64,000 bases of DNA, from contig NC_017096.1 of assembly GCF_000284335.1 (NCBI RefSeq), forward strand, positions 1,302,001 through 1,366,000. The letters run 5' to 3'. Of this stretch, positions 17,137-26,272 are shown piece by piece. The position numbers were made by a program, and so were the translations under genes. Positions within the stretch are counted from its first letter, which is position 1, and each line of letters begins with the position of its first letter. The notes beneath the pieces are model-generated. The model did no database searches. It was given only the letters and a program-made list of their open reading frames with translations, and was not told the DNA's origin. This DNA comes from Caldisericum exile AZM16c01. GTDB taxonomy: Bacteria; Caldisericota; Caldisericia; Caldisericales; Caldisericaceae.

Positions 17137-18483
17137 TCATAGGTTTTTTACTTTTTCAATATATTTCTTAACATCAAATTTCTTGTATATCGATTTTTCG
17201 CTCATATACCGAACTTTTCCAAAGATTGGACGCTCTTTGAAAGGTCGGTCGTGTTTTCCGAAGCACCAAGCAATCCCCGCATAAGAGTTTGGGTCACGCC
17301 CATCTAATGCGTATTTATTATTCAATTCCTCAAGATACTTAAAGGCAATATCAGGTGATTCGCTCCATTCGATTACCTTCTTACCCCAGTACATCCTTAA
17401 GTATCCGTGCATCTTCCCAGTCTTTACAAGTTCCGTCATTGCGGCATTGAAAAGAGGATCATGTGTTTCAGCATTTTCAAGTTGTGAAAAAGAATACCTA
17501 TAAGTTCGTATATCAAATTTGTGCCTTTGTAATGTTTCATATTCCCAATGTTCAAGTCCCTCAAGTCTATCATAGCGCGGATTGTAATAAACAAAGTTAA
17601 AAGCAAGTTCCCTTCGAATTATTAGTTCTTCAAGAAATGCTTCTTTTTCATGTTGCTCTACACTACTTTCAAGCACAGAAAGAGCAATTTCAATTGGCGA
17701 AATTTGACCAAAATGGAGATACGGACTTAAGTTTGATGTGAAACTTTCCGAGAAATCATTCTTCTTTTCAAAGTAATTTGGCAACTTATTCTGTATGAAC
17801 TCATTTAAAATTTCTTTTGCATTACTATAACCACCTTTGAAATAGCATGTCTCAGAAATGTTATATCTAAAGTGAAGCCTGTTTATGGCATCTTTAGGAT
17901 TTCTTACATCAAATGAAAATAAAATTTCTCTTAAAGGAGGAAAAGCAATTTGTGGCATATTTAAAGGTTTAAGATAATCATTAAGTTGTTTTTGGATTTT
18001 TCGTCTGATTGTATATGCTGCATACTCCTCTTTGTTTGATGCAATTTCTACAGGCACAATTACATTATCCTCAACTGATAAAACGGGAATATTAACAGAC
18101 TCAACAATATTCTTTCGCCATTCTCTTAGAAGTTTTGTATATCCAACATCCATAATAAGGATGGAAGCATTTTTCGAAAAATCTACTACATGTTTTACAG
18201 GATCGCCCACATGAACAACAAATTTTATTCCAAGTTTGTGAAGTTCCTCATAAACTTCCTTAAGTCCTTCAAGCATAAAAAGAAAATTTCTTCTGCTTCC
18301 GTAAGGGAAATTTTCATTTATTACAAATAAAACAACCAGGGGTTTCTTAATTTCATTTGCCTTATTAATTGCTTCGTACAGGGCTAAATTATACACAACC
18401 CTCTGTGAGGATTGCATCCAATAAAGGACAAATTTACCATAAGAATTAATATGCAAATCTTTTAAAATTTTTGTTCTTCCCAT
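17137..18483 (-). CDS. class II deoxyribodipyrimidine photolyase
   Basis: A 448-residue DNA photolyase that uses light and FAD to split pyrimidine dimers. The N-terminal domain opens with GKFVLYWMQSSQRVVYNLAL, the class II hallmark. The C-terminal FAD domain includes NLSPYLHFGQISP, the helix WGKKVIEWS, and near the end DGRDPNSYAGIAWCFGKHDRPF, again class II. I place the start at ATG 18483; the upstream extension would run through a hairpin. It is downstream of the Lys-rich gene on the same strand, separated by that hairpin, and is close to a divergent RudS-like gene. Confidence 0.93.
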   Translation of the reverse strand: MGRTKILKDLHINSYGKFVLYWMQSSQRVVYNLALYEAINKANEIKKPLVVLFVINENFPYGSRRNFLFMLEGLKEVYEELHKLGIKFVVHVGDPVKHVVDFSKNASILIMDVGYTKLLREWRKNIVESVNIPVLSVEDNVIVPVEIASNKEEYAAYTIRRKIQKQLNDYLKPLNMPQIAFPPLREILFSFDVRNPKDAINRLHFRYNISETCYFKGGYSNAKEILNEFIQNKLPNYFEKKNDFSESFTSNLSPYLHFGQISPIEIALSVLESSVEQHEKEAFLEELIIRRELAFNFVYYNPRYDRLEGLEHWEYETLQRHKFDIRTYRYSFSQLENAETHDPLFNAAMTELVKTGKMHGYLRMYWGKKVIEWSESPDIAFKYLEELNNKYALDGRDPNSYAGIAWCFGKHDRPFKERPIFGKVRYMSEKSIYKKFDVKKYIEKVKNL

Positions 18484-18494
18484 TTCTAAATGTT

Positions 18495-18511
18495 GGGGGA
18501 CAAAGTCCCCC
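18495..18511 (-). terminator. hairpin between Lys-rich gene and photolyase
   Basis: GGGGGAC/GTCCCCC with a three-base loop. The T-tract on the minus strand is poor (AACATTT), so it may act as a partial terminator or processing site, allowing some read-through into the photolyase gene. Confidence 0.5.
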
Positions 18512-18519
18512 AAAATAAA

Positions 18520-18750
18520 TTACTTTGCCTTTTTCGTAGAGGAGGATTTTTTGGTTGTTGCTTTCTTCTCCTCTTTCTTTACAGGCTCTTTTACTTCTTT
18601 CTTAACGGCCTTTTTCGTTAATTCTTTTTTGGGCGATTCTTTCTTTTCAACTGCCTTCTTTGTTTCTTTCTTTGGAGCCTCAACTACCTTCTTTTCTTCT
18701 GTCTTTTTTGCTTCTGTTGCGCTTTCGGTTGTCTTCTTTTTGCAGGCCAT
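18520..18750 (-). CDS. small lysine-rich, histone H1-like protein
   Basis: A 76-residue low-complexity protein made almost wholly of Lys, Glu, Ala, Thr, Val and Ser, with roughly two Lys in every five residues and repeated KKAVKK/KKE blocks. It has GGAGG before ATG 18750. It resembles the C-terminal tails of histone H1-like and other nucleic-acid-binding bacterial proteins and is probably disordered; a DNA- or RNA-binding role is inference from composition. The photolyase gene follows it. Confidence 0.75.
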   Translation of the reverse strand: MACKKKTTESATEAKKTEEKKVVEAPKKETKKAVEKKESPKKELTKKAVKKEVKEPVKKEEKKATTKKSSSTKKAK

Positions 18751-18837
18751 TTTTACCTCCTTTACTTTTATTTTATAATAAAATTAAAAAATGCAATAAC
18801 TTTTAAAGAAAATTATTTGACTTTTTTGGAGGTTTTT

Positions 18838-19776
18838 ATGGAAAATTTTCCGAAACCAAAAGTTGTATTAAGCAAATGCATCAATTTAGAAGCAACCAGG
18901 TATGATGGCGGTATCATAAAGGATGAATTTTCAAAAAAGTTGGGTGAATTTGTAGAGTACATCCCGGTTTGTCCAGAGGTTCAAATTGGACTCCCTATAC
19001 CAAGAGACCCAATAATCATTGTAAAAAATAATCCAGACAAACTAATTCAGCCATCAACAAGAATAGACTTAACTCAAAAGATGAAAGAATTTAGCAAAGA
19101 ATTTTTGCAAAGTCTTAAAAGTGTAGATGGGTTCCTTTTGAAAAGCAAATCTCCAAGTTGTGGAGTAAAGGATACAAATTACTATAAGGACTTTGAAGGG
19201 CGTGAACCTGTGGGAAAAACCTCAGGAATGTTTGTGAGACATGTTATGGAGATGTTTAAAAATTACCCAGTCGAAGATGAAAAACGCCTTATTGACAAAG
19301 GCATCCGAGAACTATTTTTAACAAAGATTTTTGCATTCGCAGATATAAGAAATCTCAAAGACAATCTCACAAAATCGAATCTTATCGAATTTCATACAAG
19401 ATACAAGTTGATGCTTATGACATACAATCAGACAAATTTAAGAGCACTTGGAAAAATTGTTGCAAACCTCAAAGAAAATAAACTATTTGATGCATACGAA
19501 AATTACGCGCAAATATTCAGAAATTCCTTTAACAAAAGGCCATCAGTTGGTGCGCATATTAATACACTATTGCACGCATTTGGATATTTCAAAGACAAAA
19601 TATCTGTGAAAGAAAAAGCACATTTCTTAGATATTATTGAAGACTTTTCAAAAGAAACTGTTGATCTTCATACACCAATTGAACTTATTTTAGGATTTGC
19701 AGTTCGATTTGATGAGGATTATCTCTTGAAACAAAGGTATTTTAACCCTTATCCAAAGGAATTAAGGCGCTTGTAA
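18838..19776 (+). CDS. TudS-DUF1722 fusion (RudS-like tRNA 4-thiouridine desulfidase)
   Basis: A 312-residue two-domain protein. Residues 1-155 are a DUF523/TudS domain with the three cysteines expected to hold a [4Fe-4S] cluster: Cys14 (VVLSKC), Cys45 (VCPE) and Cys108 (SPSCG). Residues about 175-312 are a DUF1722 (YbgA-like) domain with YKLMLMTYNQTNLRALGKIV. Such fusions are known as RudS and remove sulfur from 4-thiouridine in tRNA, a near-UV-sensitive base. Start ATG 18838 follows GGAGG by 5 bases. It is divergent from the Lys-rich/photolyase pair, and YbgA-photolyase linkage is also known in E. coli. Confidence 0.85.
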   Translation: MENFPKPKVVLSKCINLEATRYDGGIIKDEFSKKLGEFVEYIPVCPEVQIGLPIPRDPIIIVKNNPDKLIQPSTRIDLTQKMKEFSKEFLQSLKSVDGFLLKSKSPSCGVKDTNYYKDFEGREPVGKTSGMFVRHVMEMFKNYPVEDEKRLIDKGIRELFLTKIFAFADIRNLKDNLTKSNLIEFHTRYKLMLMTYNQTNLRALGKIVANLKENKLFDAYENYAQIFRNSFNKRPSVGAHINTLLHAFGYFKDKISVKEKAHFLDIIEDFSKETVDLHTPIELILGFAVRFDEDYLLKQRYFNPYPKELRRL

Positions 19777-20387
19777 TAGTTATTTCTTAAAATTTCTAAC
19801 TCAACCTCTTTTGGCACAAGGTAGGTTATTGATAAACCGTTTTTTACACGCTCTCTTATAAGAGTTGAAGAAATGCAAAATAAAGGATGACTTAAAGTAA
19901 AGATTTTGTCTTTAAACCCGTTAAGGTTTTCTGAAATAAACTCTCTCAAAGTTGAAAAATCATCGTTCAACCTTTTTGCAACAATAAAGTAAGAATTTCT
20001 TAAGATTTCTTCGTAATCTTTCCAAAGAGTGATCTTAAGAAATGCATCTTCTCCAATGATTGAAAAGATTTCAACACCTTCTTGCTTAAAGTGTTTCAAG
20101 GTTTCAATGTAATAAGAAGGCTCGGGGCTTTTCACTTCAAAATCAGAAACTTCGAAATGATTTTCATCTTTTATCGCCATTTTAACAAGATTCAGGCGTA
20201 TATACTTGTCAAGTAAATCTTTCTTTGCAAATACTGGATTGCCAGTTGGTATAAAGATAACTTTACTTAAATTAAAAAGATTTATAGCCTCTTTTGCAAC
20301 AAAGAGATGACCCACATGAATTGGGTTAAACGCTCCACCATAGAGAGCAATTCTAATCTTCGTGGTAGATGAAAGATTTGCTTCCAA
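19749..20387 (-). CDS. nadD: nicotinate-nucleotide adenylyltransferase
   Basis: A 212-residue nucleotidyltransferase that makes deamido-NAD from nicotinate mononucleotide and ATP. The motif YGGAFNPIHVGH near residues 15-26 and the late CISSTLIRERVKNG are diagnostic for NadD. The only plausible start is TTG at 20387, which lies inside the 3' end of obg (35-bp overlap), so translation is probably coupled. Its own 3' end overlaps the convergent RudS-like gene by 28 bp. Obg-NadD adjacency is common in bacteria. Confidence 0.93.
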   Translation of the reverse strand: MEANLSSTTKIRIALYGGAFNPIHVGHLFVAKEAINLFNLSKVIFIPTGNPVFAKKDLLDKYIRLNLVKMAIKDENHFEVSDFEVKSPEPSYYIETLKHFKQEGVEIFSIIGEDAFLKITLWKDYEEILRNSYFIVAKRLNDDFSTLREFISENLNGFKDKIFTLSHPLFCISSTLIRERVKNGLSITYLVPKEVELEILRNNYYKRLNSFG

Positions 20388-21636
20388 TGAACACTCTATC
20401 TCCTTCCTTTATGCCATTTGATTTAAGAATCTTTTCAAGGTTGATTTTGTCAAAATATCTCAAAAGCTCATTAACCGAACCAACTCTGTTGAAATCTGTA
20501 AGTTCAGCGTGGCGTTCAAGTTCTGAATTTAAAACTTTGAAGGTATGCTCATCAATCTTTTCAACAACTATTTCTTTTCTTTCAAGTGTAAATTCTCTTA
20601 CCTCTTCAGGAGGCTTTTCCCCCTCCTCTTTTGTTTCTTTTACAAGTACATATAGCCTCTCAAGAACTTCTTTAATTCCAATGCCATTAAGCGCAGAAAT
20701 AAAATAGACCTCCTCATTAACTCTTTTAAAGAAATCCTTTAGTTCTTTTGTTCTCCTCACAAGCCATGTATCAATTTTATTAATAACGATTATTCTTTTT
20801 TTCTTAAGAAGATTTTCATTGTAATTGCCAAGCTCATTTAATAAGATTTTGTAGGTCTTCTTGATATTCTTTCTGTCTGAGCCATCAATAAGAAACATGA
20901 GGACCTTAGTTTTCTCAACGTGGGATAAAAACTGATTGCCTAAACCTTTTCCAATAGAAGCACCTTCTATAAGGCCAGGTAGGTCAGCAATAGTAAATGA
21001 CCTAAGATCGTCAAGTTTTACAACACCAATTTTTGGAGAAAGCGTTGTAAATGGGTATGAAGCAATTTCAGGATGAGCATTGCTTACTTTTGAAATAAAA
21101 GTAGATTTTCCTGCATTCGGAAGGCCAACAATTCCTACATCAGAAATAACTTTAAGGATAAGTTCGAGATCTCTTTCTTCATATGGTCCACCCTTTTCAG
21201 AATAGCGAGGTGCTCGTTCTGTTGAGGTCGTAAAAGCCTTGTTTCCCCTCCCACCTTTACCACCTTTTGCAACAACAACTGATTCTCCATCTCTGTTTAG
21301 TTCGGCGATGACTTTTCCTGTTTCTCTATCGATAATGGTAGTACCAATGGGAACTTCAATAATTAAGTCTTTTCCGTTTTTTCCATGTTTCAGGCGTCCA
21401 CTTCCATTTTCACCATTTTCAGCAAAAAAGTGCTTCTTGTATAAAAATTTTTGGAGGGTTGTGAGGTTTTTATTGGCTCTTATAATAACATCGCCACCCT
21501 TACCTCCGTCCCCTCCATCAGGACCGCCTTTTGGTATAAACTTTTCTCTTCTAAAACTTATTGCACCGTCTCCGCCTTTTCCTGAGCGAACTCTTATGTA
21601 TGCGTGATCAATAAGCGACTTCTTAAGCGGTTTCAC
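20353..21636 (-). CDS. obg: GTPase Obg/CgtA
   Basis: A 427-residue ribosome-assembly GTPase. The glycine-rich Obg fold spans about residues 1-158 ([14 protein letters not shown] and GGRGNKAF). The G domain has G1 [10 protein letters not shown]3 DLPGLIEGA and G4 NKID. A C-terminal OCT domain (about 345-427) is present. It overlaps rpmA by 14 bp upstream, in the conserved rplU-rpmA-obg order. Confidence 0.96.
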   Translation of the reverse strand: MKPLKKSLIDHAYIRVRSGKGGDGAISFRREKFIPKGGPDGGDGGKGGDVIIRANKNLTTLQKFLYKKHFFAENGENGSGRLKHGKNGKDLIIEVPIGTTIIDRETGKVIAELNRDGESVVVAKGGKGGRGNKAFTTSTERAPRYSEKGGPYEERDLELILKVISDVGIVGLPNAGKSTFISKVSNAHPEIASYPFTTLSPKIGVVKLDDLRSFTIADLPGLIEGASIGKGLGNQFLSHVEKTKVLMFLIDGSDRKNIKKTYKILLNELGNYNENLLKKKRIIVINKIDTWLVRRTKELKDFFKRVNEEVYFISALNGIGIKEVLERLYVLVKETKEEGEKPPEEVREFTLERKEIVVEKIDEHTFKVLNSELERHAELTDFNRVGSVNELLRYFDKINLEKILKSNGIKEGDRVFIGSKSFIYHED

Positions 21637-21874
21637 TCTCTAAAACATCAACCTTTGTGTACTTTCTTGTCTTGGTGAATTTGACAATACCATCTTTGAG
21701 AGCAAAAAGTGTCCAGTCAGATCCAATGCCAACATTTTTGCCAGCCTTAATCCTTTCACCTCTCTGTCTTACGATAATATTGCCAGCCTTTGCAAATTGC
21801 CCATCAAATAATTTCACTCCAAGATATTTTGGGTTGGAGTCTCTCCCATTTACTTTGCTTCTCTTCTTGCCCAT
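21623..21874 (-). CDS. rpmA: ribosomal protein bL27
   Basis: An 83-residue bL27 of the large subunit, located near the peptidyl-transferase centre. It has the typical [27 protein letters not shown] core. The N-terminus [19 protein letters not shown] is lysine-rich and has no long cleavable extension of the kind found in many Firmicutes. Lies between rplU (1 base gap) and obg. Confidence 0.96.
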   Translation of the reverse strand: MGKKRSKVNGRDSNPKYLGVKLFDGQFAKAGNIIVRQRGERIKAGKNVGIGSDWTLFALKDGIVKFTKTRKYTKVDVLESETA

Positions 21875-21875
21875 A

Positions 21876-22196
21876 TTAGCTTACCTCCCCTACAATTTTA
21901 TCAATTGTAACAAGTGTGTAGGGTTGTCTGTGCCCCTGTTTCTTCTTGTTCCTTGTCTTGTGTCTGTAGAAGAAAACAATGATCTTCTTTTCTCTTCCCT
22001 GCTCTTTGATTGTTCCCTCTACATAAGCATTCTCTACCTTGGGGTTTCCAACAATAACTTTTTCTCCATCCTTAAGAAGGAGCACTTCATCAAATTTTAC
22101 CTTGGTGCCTACTTCTTGATCAATTTTTTGCACCTTAATTGTGTCACCTTCCTTAACTCTATATTGGTGACCACCAGTTTTAATAATCGCTTCCAT
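21876..22196 (-). CDS. rplU: ribosomal protein bL21
   Basis: A 106-residue bL21, recognised by [16 protein letters not shown] at the start and the basic [20 protein letters not shown] segment near the end. It is the first gene of rplU-rpmA-obg-nadD. GGAGG stands before ATG 22196, and a leader of about 60 bases with a competing hairpin precedes it. Confidence 0.96.
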   Translation of the reverse strand: MEAIIKTGGHQYRVKEGDTIKVQKIDQEVGTKVKFDEVLLLKDGEKVIVGNPKVENAYVEGTIKEQGREKKIIVFFYRHKTRNKKKQGHRQPYTLVTIDKIVGEVS

Positions 22197-22258
22197 AATA
22201 ACCTCCTTCCACTACAGAAGGTACTGGGGAAACCTTCCGTAAGTAGTTTAACTCTAAT
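22197..22258 (-). promoter_or_regulatory. structured leader of the L21 operon
   Basis: In the leader, ACGGAAGG (22240-22233) pairs with CCTTCTGT (22221-22214). The same CCTTC can instead pair with GAAGG in the Shine-Dalgarno region GGAAGGAGG (about 22210-22202). The sequence GGAAGG thus occurs twice, once as the partner and once as the ribosome site, so the two helices are mutually exclusive. L21 leaders are known in other bacteria as autoregulatory elements. Confidence 0.5.
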
Positions 22259-22264
22259 CGAAAT

Positions 22265-22293
22265 ATTATAACGAATTGCTTCTATTTTTGCAA
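22265..22293 (-). promoter_or_regulatory. promoter of rplU-rpmA-obg-nadD
   Basis: TTGCAA (22293-22288), 17 bases, TATAAT (22270-22265) on the minus strand, with a start expected near 22258. Confidence 0.75.
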
Positions 22294-22728
22294 GTTTACG
22301 AATCGAATCATCAAAAATTTATATGAAATTGAATCGTTGCCTCATATAAAAAATCTATTCAAAAATGGAGGTAAAGTGACGAAAAAGTTAGAAGAAGTTC
22401 AAAAGGGTGGCAAGATTTAAGGTTATAAGCAAGGCACAAAATTGAATTTAATGCACTAAGTAAGATTTGAAAGAGAGTCCCATCGTGAATAAAAAGGTAT
22501 TGAGAAGATAATAGAAGTGAATTTGCATTAGCGACTGCAAAGAGTTAATTGATGGGATATATATTTCATAAAACCTCTTAATAAAAATCACGGGTTCGAA
22601 AAAGATTAAGAAAATTAGGCAAGGTAAAGGGAGATCACTGTCTCGAGTCATATAACGAATTTTAATCAACTTGATATTAAATTGTCCAAGTTTACCTCTG
22701 ACTTTTACTTCTTCAAAAATTATTTTAA
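22294..22728. other. intergenic stretch without a recognisable gene
   Basis: About 430 bp between the L21 promoter and the terminator of the transporter operon. Only short frames occur. One, GTG near 22376 after GGAGG, reads 14 codons before TAA; a 73-codon minus-strand frame has no ribosome site or recognisable sequence. It may be the remnant of a lost gene, but I see nothing to name it by. Confidence 0.4.
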
Positions 22729-22752
22729 GGCTACCTCTAATTAGAGGTAGCC
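22729..22752 (-). terminator. terminator of the catabolic/transport operon
   Basis: GGCTACCTCTAA and TTAGAGGTAGCC form a perfect 12-bp inverted repeat, 25 bases past the stop of the solute-binding protein gene. The flanks are T-rich on both sides, so it could work in either direction. Confidence 0.7.
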
Positions 22753-22776
22753 TCTTTATTACATAAAAGAAATAAA

Positions 22777-24459
22777 CTAATGTATGTAGGATCTTAATTT
22801 TGCGCCAAGTTCCTTAAAACCGTCTTCAGGTGAAATCTTTTGAAGGAAGATTTTTTGCAATTCAGCACCTATATCAACATAAGCCTGAGTCCATTCTTTC
22901 GTAATTGGTTCAATCAATGCATTTGGAAGTTCATCAAATCCTGCCCTTCTTTCGGGATGCGCTTGAATAAACTCTTTTAATAAAGGCAATTCAAGGGCAC
23001 TCTTTCTTACAGGAAGATATGCAGTATCAATTGACCACCTTGCAGTTTGGTAAGTAGATGTAAACCATTTTACAAATTCCCATGCACCTTTTACAGTTTG
23101 TGAATCATATTTATTTCCAAAGATTACAACGTTTGCCCCTGAAAGAGTAGTGTATTGACCTTTTGGTCCTGCTGGAATTGGTGCCTGAGCCCATTTGAAT
23201 CTACCACCTACTGCTTGATCTACATAAGTAAATCCCACAACGCTTCCAAAAATAAAGGCACATTTTTTATTCCCAAAATCTGACTGATAATCATAACCAT
23301 TCGTAAAATGAATATTTCCATTCTTGTATAAATCGTTAAGGAATTTAACTGGTGCAAGGGCATTAGGATCTTTATCAAATAATACGTTTCTATAATCATC
23401 TGTTAAAACTCTTCCACCCCATTCATATACCATTGCATACCAAATATCGACAATTGCATCCGAAGAACTCATACCCAACGAAGCACCCCACTGAGAGCCA
23501 TCTGGTTTTGTAAGAGCCTTAACCATAGTTGCAAACTCATCCCATGTTTTTGGAGGGTGATCAAAACCTGCTTCTTTAAGCATATCTACATTGTAGTACA
23601 TTACCTCAACACTCTTATTAAAAGGCATCATCCACATCTTACCATCTGGCATATAGCCATCTTTCCACATGATTGGGAAGAAGTCATTAATATCTGCTTG
23701 TGAAAGCCCCATTGAAGGATCTTTTACAAATTTCTCCATCGGTGTGAGAAGGTTACCAAGCATATAGTTTGCAACCCAACTTTCTCTTGCTTGTGCGATT
23801 ACGGGAGGCGTATTAGATGCAACTGCTGCGGTAGTCTTTTGTTGAAGTGTAGGATAGTTTGCAACTGCGGTTTGAACAATCTTATATCTTGGGTGAGTTG
23901 CATTAAATTCATCAATGAGTTTTGTAAGTGCCTTCCCAAGTGCTGCTTGCATTGCATTCCAGAAGGTAATTTCAGTTGGATTCTTTATCCAATCTTCAGA
24001 GAATTTAACGGTAACAGATTTTTCAGTTGCATTCCACGTAATATCTGCACCAAGTGAATCAGATACAAATCTTAGAGGGACAACAGTTCTTCCTGTTTGT
24101 TTAATGATTGTTGCAGGTGAATCAAGATAGACTGTATAACCATTGACAGTTGCAGTTGATGAATCAATCTTGAGGACAATTGTGTTTCCAAGAAGTTTAA
24201 TTGTTGCTTCACGAGTGGATCCATTCCAATCAACTGTTGCGCCAAATGCCTCTGAGATAAATCTAATTGGAACAAGAGTTCTTCCATTTACGATAACAGG
24301 TGCCTGATCAAGAGTCGTAGATTTTCCATCGATTGTGCCAGTGGTTTTTCCTACATAAACTACAATGGTCTTCACATTCTGTGCCTGAACTGATGGAACT
24401 ACCTTTACAAAGGTAAAGACCATAACTAAGATTGCAAGTACTGCAATCAGTTTCTTCAT
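22777..24459 (-). CDS. sugar ABC solute-binding protein with N-terminal stalk domain
   Basis: A 560-residue exported protein. A signal peptide (residues 1-26, ending VQA) lacks a lipobox. Residues about 30-152 form a copper-amine-oxidase-N-like stalk domain with two repeats, each ending LVPIRFISEAFGATVDWN or VVPLRFVSDSLGADITWN. From about 158 follows a family 1 solute-binding domain similar to UgpB (EITFWNAMQA at its start). The fusion may hold the receptor away from the membrane instead of a lipid anchor. It has AGGAGG and its own promoter, but is the last gene of the block whose permeases lie just upstream. Confidence 0.88.
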   Translation of the reverse strand: MKKLIAVLAILVMVFTFVKVVPSVQAQNVKTIVVYVGKTTGTIDGKSTTLDQAPVIVNGRTLVPIRFISEAFGATVDWNGSTREATIKLLGNTIVLKIDSSTATVNGYTVYLDSPATIIKQTGRTVVPLRFVSDSLGADITWNATEKSVTVKFSEDWIKNPTEITFWNAMQAALGKALTKLIDEFNATHPRYKIVQTAVANYPTLQQKTTAAVASNTPPVIAQARESWVANYMLGNLLTPMEKFVKDPSMGLSQADINDFFPIMWKDGYMPDGKMWMMPFNKSVEVMYYNVDMLKEAGFDHPPKTWDEFATMVKALTKPDGSQWGASLGMSSSDAIVDIWYAMVYEWGGRVLTDDYRNVLFDKDPNALAPVKFLNDLYKNGNIHFTNGYDYQSDFGNKKCAFIFGSVVGFTYVDQAVGGRFKWAQAPIPAGPKGQYTTLSGANVVIFGNKYDSQTVKGAWEFVKWFTSTYQTARWSIDTAYLPVRKSALELPLLKEFIQAHPERRAGFDELPNALIEPITKEWTQAYVDIGAELQKIFLQKISPEDGFKELGAKLRSYIH

Positions 24460-24502
24460 ACTCTACCTCCTTTCAAAATTTGGGTTTTACCCATGATAAG
24501 TA

Positions 24503-24530
24503 ATTATAGTATTTATTTGTTTAAAGCAAA
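24503..24530 (-). promoter_or_regulatory. internal promoter of the stalk/solute-binding gene
   Basis: TTTGCT (24530-24525), 16 bases, TATAAT (24508-24503) on the minus strand. The 130-bp gap and this promoter mean the binding protein can be made at a higher level than the permeases. Confidence 0.6.
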
Positions 24531-24589
24531 GTTTTTTGACAAGTGTTGAAAAACAAATAACAAAAGATAAAAATAATTGTGTTAAGTTT

Positions 24590-25375
24590 TTAGTCTTTCC
24601 TTGTCTTTCCTGTTATATATGTAATCCCTATAAACGAAAGAAGGGATATGTAAATTAGGAATGCTGAGATAGCCGATGCGACTCTCATATCGTTTCTAAT
24701 TTGCTGGAACAGTTGTAATGGAAGGGTTTGCCCAGTAAAACCTGCAACCATACTCGTTACCTCAAATTCTCCAATAGAAATTGCAAATACAAGTAACGCA
24801 CCAACGGTAATGCCTCCGATAACGTTAGGAATTATGACATATCTAAAACGGTCAATGATACCTGCACCTAAACTCTGGGCTGCCTCGGACAATGTAATTT
24901 CGTCTATAGTCCTAAAAGATCCAAGAGTGTTTCTAAACATATAAGGAAATCCCAATAGAGTATGTGCTATGATTACCATAAATAGTGTGCCATTGAATGC
25001 AAGCGGAGGTTTTGAAAATGCAAGGATAAGTGCAGAACCGACGATAACTGGCGGAAAAATCATCGGAAGGATATTAACAAAGTTTCTTACTGTTTCTCCA
25101 AAACGACCTCTGAGTCTATTTACAACATATGCAGCAGGAAGAGAAATTAATAGAGAAATTAAAGTTGCAAAAGTTGCAACAAAGAGTGAAATCATCAACG
25201 CCGAATAATTCTTAGGGCGTCTAATAATTTGTAAATACCATTCAAAGGTAAATCCTTTTGGAAGTATTCCCTGCCAAAATTTTGAGAATGAAAATATTAT
25301 CGGCATTGAAATTGGAAGGAGGATATAAAGAACAAGCAATATTATAAATAGATTTTCTAAAATTTTCTTTCTCAT
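24590..25375 (-). CDS. ABC transporter permease (PotC/AfuB-like)
   Basis: A 261-residue inner-membrane permease with six hydrophobic helices. The EAA loop reads SEAAQSLGAGIIDRFRYVIIPNVIGGI. It follows the partner permease with only 2 bases between and forms a heterodimeric channel with it. The group includes polyamine, iron and sugar-phosphate importers, so the ligand is not decided by this subunit. Confidence 0.9.
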   Translation of the reverse strand: MRKKILENLFIILLVLYILLPISMPIIFSFSKFWQGILPKGFTFEWYLQIIRRPKNYSALMISLFVATFATLISLLISLPAAYVVNRLRGRFGETVRNFVNILPMIFPPVIVGSALILAFSKPPLAFNGTLFMVIIAHTLLGFPYMFRNTLGSFRTIDEITLSEAAQSLGAGIIDRFRYVIIPNVIGGITVGALLVFAISIGEFEVTSMVAGFTGQTLPLQLFQQIRNDMRVASAISAFLIYISLLSFIGITYITGKTRKD

Positions 25376-25377
25376 TT

Positions 25378-26214
25378 TTATCCTCCTGGTTTGAGTTTTT
25401 TCTCAAAAATATTCAATATGGATAAAACAATAGAAATAATTAATATTAAAGTAACTGAAAGAGCAGCAGCCTGAGGTAAATTATACGTTGACTCAGATGT
25501 TTGAAAATAAATTTGGATTGAAAGCAAATTTTTTTCGCCACCAACAAGTGCAAGAACAGTGCCAAAAGCACCGAGCATACCTGCAAATTGAATACTCAAA
25601 CCAGATATGAAACCAGGTGCAAGAGATGGAATAATAACATATCTCCATGTTTGCATTGCATTTGCACCTAAATTCTTTGCTGCTTCTACTATGCTTTTAT
25701 CAAGATTTTCAAAGACTGCAGCCATTGTAAGCGTCATAAGAGGAATCTGAAAGAATCCATAAACAAATACAATCCCGGGCCAAGAATATATATTAATATA
25801 AAAATCCTTAGGCAAATGCAAGATAAGCCTTATTATTTGATTTATAACTCCATTTCTTCCAAGTAAAATTATAAATGCAAAGGCAACTACAAGACCAGAA
25901 AGAGTTAAAGGAAGAGAATAAAGCGATAGTAAGAAATTTTTTCTTGACCTATTTAATTTAGAGATAAAGTAACCTACAAATGTTCCGACAACTCCCCCAA
26001 ACACACTTGCTGCTGTAGAAAATAACAAACTATTTCTCACGGCAAACTTGTATTGATCAATAGTCAGTATGTTTCTGTAAAATTGAAGCGTAAGGGTGCC
26101 TTTATCACTAAAAAAAGATTTTATAAACAGGTTTATAATAGGATAAAGTTCAAAAAATCCAAGAAAAACAAAAAACGGCAAAATTAAAAGGTATTCTTTT
26201 CTTATCTTTTTCAT
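25378..26214 (-). CDS. ABC transporter permease (PotB/AfuB-like)
   Basis: A 278-residue permease with six hydrophobic helices and the EAA loop VEAAKNLGANAMQTWRYVIIPSLAPGF. It lies between a solute-binding lipoprotein gene and the second permease, in the order expected for an ABC importer whose ATPase is two genes upstream. Confidence 0.9.
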   Translation of the reverse strand: MKKIRKEYLLILPFFVFLGFFELYPIINLFIKSFFSDKGTLTLQFYRNILTIDQYKFAVRNSLLFSTAASVFGGVVGTFVGYFISKLNRSRKNFLLSLYSLPLTLSGLVVAFAFIILLGRNGVINQIIRLILHLPKDFYINIYSWPGIVFVYGFFQIPLMTLTMAAVFENLDKSIVEAAKNLGANAMQTWRYVIIPSLAPGFISGLSIQFAGMLGAFGTVLALVGGEKNLLSIQIYFQTSESTYNLPQAAALSVTLILIISIVLSILNIFEKKLKPGG

Positions 26215-26272
26215 TTAAATCACCTTAACCAGGGGGAAAGACCCCATCGCCTTCCCCCATCTTATACTCATG

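Noticed and set aside
21239-21607. 122-codon plus-strand frame opposite obg
   Set aside because: It is antisense to the glycine-rich Obg domain, whose codon bias yields a Pro/Leu/Phe-rich shadow. No ribosome site or family.
21657-22271. 204-codon plus-strand frame across rpmA-rplU
   Set aside because: Runs antisense through two certain ribosomal protein genes and their leader; hydrophobic only because it is the complement of Lys-rich codons.
22448-22669. 73-codon minus-strand frame in the gap after rplU
   Set aside because: No ribosome site, no family resemblance and no continuation; treated as non-coding.
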